Shown here: positions 4,631 through 8,002 of the stretch, one piece after another | How the letters are laid out: each line of letters starts with the position of its first letter | Position numbering within the stretch: position 1 is the stretch's first letter | Notes under the pieces: model-generated | What the model was told of the DNA's origin: nothing | The model's database searches: none | What the model saw: the letters and a program-made list of their open reading frames with translations, nothing else | Made by a program: the position numbers and the translations under genes | Assembly: GCA_002412495.1 (NCBI GenBank) | Contig: DHVE01000065.1 | Coordinates: forward strand, 1 to 8,002 | Source: Betaproteobacteria bacterium UBA5216 | GTDB taxonomy: Bacteria; Pseudomonadota; Gammaproteobacteria; Burkholderiales; SG8-41 | Direction: 5' to 3' | DNA length: 8,002 nucleotides

Positions 4631-5590
4631 TCAATCCGCCTTGATCCGCGCCTGCTTCACCACCTTGCGCCAGCGCTCGATCTCGGATTGCAAAAACGCG
4701 GCAAACTGCTCCGGCGTGCCGCCCACCGGATCGGCAGCGTCAATCACAAAGCGCGCCTTCACGTCGGGCAGATGCACGATGCGCGCGGCCTCGGCATGCA
4801 ACCGCGCAATCACCGCGCGCGGCGTGGCCGCGGGCGCGAGCAGGCCCATCCAGCCGGTAAATTCATACCCCGGCACGCCGGACTCAGCCACGGTGGGCAC
4901 CTCGGGCAACGCGGGCGCGCGCTTGGGCGTGGTGACCGCCAGCAACCGCAGGCGGCCATCCTTGACGTGGTGCAAAGTCGAAACCGGACTGCCTACCGTA
5001 TAGTGCATGCGGCCGGCGATGGTGTCGCCCAGCGCCGCCGGCACGCCCTTGTACGGCACGTGCACCACGTCGATGCCGGCGAGCAGGCGGAATAATTCGC
5101 CGGCCAGATGCGCGGAAGTTGCGTTGCCACCCGAGCCGAAATTGAGTTGCCCCGGTTTGGCTTTCGCCAGCGCCACCAGCTCCTGCACGTTTTTCGCCGC
5201 CACCGACGGATGCGAGACCAGCACATTCGATTGCGTCACGGCCTGGCTCACCGGGGCAAAATCGCGCAGCGTGCTGAACGGCAGTTTGCTGTAGACCGCC
5301 TCGCGCACCGCGAGCGCCGAGGTGGTAAACATCAGCGTGTAACCATCCGCCGCCGACTTGGCGACGATTTCCGCGCCGACGATGCCGATGCGGTTATCCA
5401 CCACCACCTGCTGCCCGAACGACTCGGACATTTTTTGCGCGATCGCGCGCGCCACGATGTCCGCGCCGCCGCCCGCCTGCGACGGCACAACCACGCGGAT
5501 GGGTTTGGCGGGGTATGGCTGGGCCGCCGCGCCTGCTCCGCCTATCAACCCCACGACGGATACGATTGGAAAAACAAATCGGGTGCGCAT
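4631..5590 (-). CDS. Bug/TctC-family tripartite tricarboxylate transporter substrate-binding protein
   Basis: A 319-aa periplasmic receptor of the Bug family (PF03970-type TctC), which binds carboxylates or related small ligands for TctAB-type carriers. MRTRF and a hydrophobic run to Ala-Ala-Ala23 form a Sec signal peptide. The mature protein opens QPYPAKPIRVVVP, the standard Bug N-terminus, then AGGGADIVAR at 39-48, FGSGGNATSAHLAGELF at 151-167 and VPYKG at 178-182. Length is typical. A longer frame starts at 5617, but AGGAGAG (5595-5601) lies right before the ATG at 5590 and the signal peptide begins there, so 5590 is the start. No tctA/tctB membrane genes are present; orphan Bug receptors are very common in Burkholderiales. 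The gene precedes the isochorismatase-family hydrolase on the same strand (92-base gap) and diverges from the CoxM/CoxS genes, suggesting uptake of a compound those enzymes process (inference). Confidence 0.92.
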   Translation of the reverse strand: MRTRFVFPIVSVVGLIGGAGAAAQPYPAKPIRVVVPSQAGGGADIVARAIAQKMSESFGQQVVVDNRIGIVGAEIVAKSAADGYTLMFTTSALAVREAVYSKLPFSTLRDFAPVSQAVTQSNVLVSHPSVAAKNVQELVALAKAKPGQLNFGSGGNATSAHLAGELFRLLAGIDVVHVPYKGVPAALGDTIAGRMHYTVGSPVSTLHHVKDGRLRLLAVTTPKRAPALPEVPTVAESGVPGYEFTGWMGLLAPAATPRAVIARLHAEAARIVHLPDVKARFVIDAADPVGGTPEQFAAFLQSEIERWRKVVKQARIKAD

Positions 5591-5612
5591 GTAACTCTCC
5601 TTGACGGGCGCA

Positions 5613-5639
5613 AGCATAGCGCAGGCTGCGTGCTAAACT
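5613..5639. promoter_or_regulatory. Divergent promoter region with an inverted repeat
   Basis: Between the divergent TctC-family gene and the + strand cluster, an imperfect dyad occupies 5617-5635: TAGC/GCTA arms outside a perfect GCAG-G-CTGC core (5621-5629), with two bulged bases on the right. An extended -10-like TGCTAAACT (5631-5639) overlaps its right edge on the + strand, and TATGCT (5618-5613) overlaps its left edge on the - strand. A repressor or LysR-type regulator bound there could control both directions. Neither -10 has a good -35, so this is tentative. Confidence 0.32.
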
Positions 5640-5664
5640 GCAATTCATCCTGGAATGAAACCCC

Positions 5665-5826
5665 ATGAAGCCCTCGTCCGCAAAGCCCGCGCTGGTGGCA
5701 TTACTCGCCGCCAAAAAAGCCCGCGTCAAGAATCGACCCGCAGCGCCGGCAAGCAACGCCGCGCTGAACCAGCAAAACCGCCGCGTGCTCGCGCAGCATT
5801 ACCGCGCAAAGTATGGCGTGAAGTGA
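5665..5826 (+). CDS. Possible 53-aa basic protein of unknown function
   Basis: A short frame from ATG 5665 to TGA 5824-5826, beginning MKPSSAKPALVALLAAKKAR and ending QHYRAKYGVK. It is rich in Ala, Lys, Arg and Gln and strongly basic, with no signal peptide, membrane segment or cysteine. GGAA (5652-5655) gives a weak ribosome binding site nine bases ahead. I prefer it over an overlapping 69-codon frame starting at 5655, because its composition is more protein-like and it ends cleanly 34 bases before the next gene. It could be co-transcribed with the CoxM-type gene. I do not recognise a family; binding of nucleic acid is suggested only by charge. Confidence 0.42.
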   Translation: MKPSSAKPALVALLAAKKARVKNRPAAPASNAALNQQNRRVLAQHYRAKYGVK

Positions 5827-5860
5827 CCGCACGCCCTTTGCTTAACACAGGAATGATGCA

Positions 5861-6724
5861 ATGAAAGCCCCACCCTTCGCCTATGTCCGCGCGCGCAGTC
5901 TCGCGGATGCGCTGGATCTGCTTGAACGCCATAACCATGATGGCGAGGGCGCCAAAATTCTCGCCGGCGGACAAAGCCTGATGCCCGCGCTGAACATGCG
6001 GCTGTCGTCGCCCGCCGTGCTGATCGACATCAGCCGCTTGCAGGAACAGGCCGGCATTTGCGTCAAGGATGGTCACGTACACATCGGTGCGCTCACCACG
6101 CACGCCGCCATCGGCAACAGCGCCGCTATCCGCCAGCACCTGCCCCTGCTGGCCGATGCGGTGGAACATATCGCGCACCCGGCGATACGCAATGCGGGCA
6201 CCTTCGGCGGCAGTCTCGCAACGGCCGATCCGGCGGCCGAGTGGCCCGCGTGTTGCGTCGCGCTCGACGCGCAAATCGTGCTCGCCGGCAAAGCGGGCAC
6301 GCGCACCGTGGCCGCGCGCGACTTTTTTCAGGGACTGTACGCCACCGCGATGCAGCCCAACGAAATCATCACGGAAGTGGTGATTCCGATTCCCGCCGCC
6401 GGCACGCGCCATGCGTTTCTGGAGCTCGCACGGCGGCGCGGCGACTATGCGATGGTCGGCGTGGCGGCGCTGGCCACATTTTCCGGCGGCGCACCCCGTG
6501 ATGTGCGGCTTACCTTTTTGGGCGCGGGCGACAAACCGCTGTCTGCCACAAAAACGGCACAAGTATTTGTTAATAAAGGGATTTCAGAGTCATCACTGAA
6601 AGAGGCGCAGGATACGCTCGCCACCGAACTCGATCCCGCGGCCGACTTGTATTCCACCGCCGCCACCAAGCTGCATCTCGCGCGCGTGCTGACCGCGCGC
6701 ATCATGAAACAACTCGTCGCATGA
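5861..6724 (+). CDS. FAD-binding (CoxM-type) subunit of a molybdenum hydroxylase
   Basis: A 287-aa medium subunit of the xanthine dehydrogenase/aerobic CO dehydrogenase family. It holds FAD and passes electrons from the iron-sulfur subunit to an acceptor. Both FAD-contact segments are present: KILAGGQSLMPALNMR at 32-47 (the AGGQS loop) and RNAGTFGGSLATADPAAE at 110-127 (the TxGG loop). A CO_deh_flav_C-type C-terminal domain follows from about 180. Length is normal. AGGA (5849-5852) eight bases before the ATG sets the start. Its stop overlaps the [2Fe-2S] subunit gene by four bases (ATGA), the usual coupling in M-S-L operons. A local AT-rich patch with different codon choice (about 6545-6605, near residues 229-249) stands out against the GC-rich surroundings. 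The substrate is set by the large subunit, which is not in this window, so 'CO dehydrogenase' should not be assumed. Confidence 0.93.
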   Translation: MKAPPFAYVRARSLADALDLLERHNHDGEGAKILAGGQSLMPALNMRLSSPAVLIDISRLQEQAGICVKDGHVHIGALTTHAAIGNSAAIRQHLPLLADAVEHIAHPAIRNAGTFGGSLATADPAAEWPACCVALDAQIVLAGKAGTRTVAARDFFQGLYATAMQPNEIITEVVIPIPAAGTRHAFLELARRRGDYAMVGVAALATFSGGAPRDVRLTFLGAGDKPLSATKTAQVFVNKGISESSLKEAQDTLATELDPAADLYSTAATKLHLARVLTARIMKQLVA

Positions 6725-7227
6725 AAGCCGCCGCCATGAACGCCCCCGAAACCCTCATCGACACCACGCTCACCCTCAACGGCGAAGCCATCACGCGCCG
6801 CATTCCCGTGCGCCAGAACCTGGTAGATTTTTTGCGCGAAGAAATGGGCCTCACCGGCACGCACATCGGCTGCGAACACGGCGTGTGCGGCGCCTGCACT
6901 GTGCGCGTGGACGGCAACATCGTGCGGGGCTGCCTGATGCTGGCGGTGCAGGCCGAGGGCCGTACGGTCGAAACCATTGAAGGACTGTCCGACAGCGGCG
7001 AGATCGCGGACTTGCAAGACGCCTTTCATAAACGCAACGCGCTGCAATGCGGCTTTTGCACGCCGGGCATGCTGCTCACCGTGCAGGATCTGGCGCAAAA
7101 AAATCCGCGCGCCACGCGCGAGCAGATTCGCGAGCACATTTCCGGCAACTACTGCCGCTGCACGGGTTATCAGGCGATCGTGGATGCAGTGGAAACCGTG
7201 CTCGCGGCACGGCAAATCAAGGTGTGA
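6721..7227 (+). CDS. [2Fe-2S] (CoxS-type) subunit of a molybdenum hydroxylase
   Basis: A 168-aa small subunit carrying two [2Fe-2S] clusters that move electrons from the molybdenum site to FAD. The plant-ferredoxin-like N-terminal domain has Cys51, Cys56, Cys59 and Cys71 (CEHGVCGACT and the later C). The helical C-terminal domain has Cys110, Cys113, Cys145 and Cys147 (CGFC and CRC). All eight ligands are intact. The start overlaps the FAD-subunit stop. An internal ATG at 6736 is a possible alternative, giving a five-residue shorter protein, but the overlap favours 6721. In complete operons a gene of about 750-800 codons for the molybdopterin subunit follows; here an unrelated MBL-fold gene comes next. 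Confidence 0.95.
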   Translation: MKAAAMNAPETLIDTTLTLNGEAITRRIPVRQNLVDFLREEMGLTGTHIGCEHGVCGACTVRVDGNIVRGCLMLAVQAEGRTVETIEGLSDSGEIADLQDAFHKRNALQCGFCTPGMLLTVQDLAQKNPRATREQIREHISGNYCRCTGYQAIVDAVETVLAARQIKV

Positions 7228-7286
7228 ACGCGATCAACGAACCGGTGCCGCCGCTATTGCGCCAGGGGGCGTTGAGAGAAGACTGA
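7224..7286 (+). pseudogene. Possible remnant of the molybdopterin large-subunit gene start
   Basis: A GTG at 7224 overlaps the [2Fe-2S] subunit stop and opens a 20-codon frame (first residue read as Met), M-N-A-I-N-E-P-V-P-P-L-L-R-Q-G-A-L-R-E-D, ending at TGA 7284-7286. Large subunits of this family often begin with a short Met-Asn-Ala leader and soon reach a G-x-x-x-x-R-x-E-D segment before the L-x-x-G-x-G-x-Y motif. The visible frame looks like the first part of that, cut right after Glu-Asp. The match is short and may be chance. Confidence 0.25.
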
Positions 7287-7319
7287 GATTCGACTGATTC
7301 AGTGTTGCGGAGAACAACC

Positions 7320-8002
7320 ATGCAAACCATGCGGTTAGGTGATTTTGAAGTCCAGCGCATCTGCGAGTTCGAGGGCCCGTTCATTGCCCCTGAGGTGTTC
7401 TTTCCCGATTACGATCCCGCCGTGGTGCGCGCAAATCCGGATATGGCCGGGCCGCGGCTGATCGATCCCGCCACCGGCAAACTCATCTTCAGTTTTCACA
7501 GCTTTGTGGTGAAGACCGGGCGTCACACGATACTCATCGATTCGTGCATCGGCAACGACAAGGAGCGTCCGACGCGGCCGCAGTTTCATCGCGCGAAGTC
7601 GCCGTTTCTCGCCGATCTCGCCCGCGCCGGGGTTCAGCCCGAGTCCGTCGATTACGTGATGTGTACGCATCTGCACTGGGATCACGTCGGCTGGAACACG
7701 CGTCTCGACAACGGGCGCTGGGTGCCGACGTTTCCCAATGCGCGCTACATCATGGCGCGCCGCGAGTTCGAGCACTGGCAGGGCGTGCAGCAACGCGGCG
7801 AGGAATCGCCGCACCGCAATGCTTTCGAGGACAGCGTGTTGCCGGTGGTGCGCACCGGCCAGTCGGTGCTGGTCGATGACGATTACGCGATGGAAGACGG
7901 CCTGTGGTTTGAGAGCGCGCCCGGCCACACGCCCGGCAATGTGGTGATCCATGCGCGCTCACGCGAGGATCGCGCGGTGTTTCTCGGCGACGTGATTCAT
8001 CA
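7320..8002 (+). CDS. MBL-fold metallo-hydrolase, 3' end outside window
   Basis: A metallo-beta-lactamase-fold hydrolase (PF00753) with 227 complete codons visible and no stop before the edge. The zinc motif T-H-L-H-W-D-H is at residues 116-122, with ligands His117, His119, Asp121 and His122. A third-site His203 is in APGHTPGN and the bridging Asp224 is in FLGDVIH, so the active site is complete. The N-terminal part, with a long loop before FSFHSFVVKTGRHTILIDSCIG, resembles the lactonase/organophosphate-hydrolase-like branch common in soil Burkholderiales. No signal peptide is seen. GGAG (7309-7312) seven bases before the ATG at 7320 sets the start; a second Met is at codon 4. It follows the [2Fe-2S] gene by 92 bases on the same strand and may be co-transcribed. 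The natural substrate (lactone, ester or other) cannot be deduced. Confidence 0.92.
   Translation, partial: MQTMRLGDFEVQRICEFEGPFIAPEVFFPDYDPAVVRANPDMAGPRLIDPATGKLIFSFHSFVVKTGRHTILIDSCIGNDKERPTRPQFHRAKSPFLADLARAGVQPESVDYVMCTHLHWDHVGWNTRLDNGRWVPTFPNARYIMARREFEHWQGVQQRGEESPHRNAFEDSVLPVVRTGQSVLVDDDYAMEDGLWFESAPGHTPGNVVIHARSREDRAVFLGDVIH

Noticed and set aside
4622..5095. 157-codon + strand frame opposite the TctC-family gene
   Set aside because: Its His/Arg/Gly-rich translation is typical of an antisense shadow; the - strand protein has all Bug-family features.
5655..5864. 69-codon frame starting at 5655
   Set aside because: It overlaps the better supported 53-aa frame and runs into the ribosome binding region and start of the FAD-subunit gene; its Arg/Pro-rich translation looks like an off-frame reading.
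5726..6562. 278-codon frame on the - strand opposite the FAD subunit
   Set aside because: It covers a gene with clear CoxM motifs and shows no recognisable domain or ribosome binding site.

Overview
The window looks like accessory DNA from a moderately GC-rich proteobacterium, most likely a betaproteobacterium of the Burkholderiales type. This rests on gene content only: two PF04392-type ABC substrate-binding proteins in tandem, a Bug/TctC-type solute receptor, CoxM/CoxS-type molybdenum hydroxylase subunits, and a REP-associated transposase with palindromic repeats of the GTAGGGTGGGCAC type. No rRNA, tRNA or CRISPR is visible, and no gene-free stretch exceeds 300 bases.

Layout. (1) 1-715: the 3' part of an integron gene cassette. 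It holds an HNH-like nuclease gene cut by the window edge, with a well-formed 61-bp attC site starting seven bases after its stop. (2) 716-2952: two paralogous periplasmic substrate-binding proteins of the PF04392 type on the + strand, with no permease or ATPase beside them. (3) 2962-4019: a REP/RAYT element. A 178-aa Y1 transposase lies between REP palindromes in inverted orientation with GTAG/CTAC tetranucleotides at their outer ends. Around it lie further REP copies and a 153-bp direct repeat. That repeat includes the last 25 codons of the neighbouring isochorismatase-family gene, so a broken copy of the gene's 3' end sits on the far side of the transposase. (4) 3942-5590: on the - strand, a TctC/Bug receptor followed by an isochorismatase-family cysteine hydrolase. 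(5) 5591-8002: on the + strand, a possible 53-aa basic protein, then the FAD subunit and the [2Fe-2S] subunit of a xanthine dehydrogenase/CO dehydrogenase-family enzyme (4-base overlap), then an MBL-fold hydrolase cut by the window end.

How they may work together: regions 4 and 5 diverge from one intergenic region containing an inverted repeat. They read like a small uptake-and-degradation island: a carboxylate-type receptor, a molybdenum hydroxylase, an amidase-like hydrolase and an MBL hydrolase. The catalytic molybdopterin subunit is not where it is usually found. A 20-codon open frame overlapping the end of the [2Fe-2S] gene may be the start of a deleted large-subunit gene (inference). 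The substrate cannot be told from sequence. The observations most worth following up are the attC-bounded nuclease cassette, the REP transposase locus with its captured or duplicated gene tail, and the missing large subunit.
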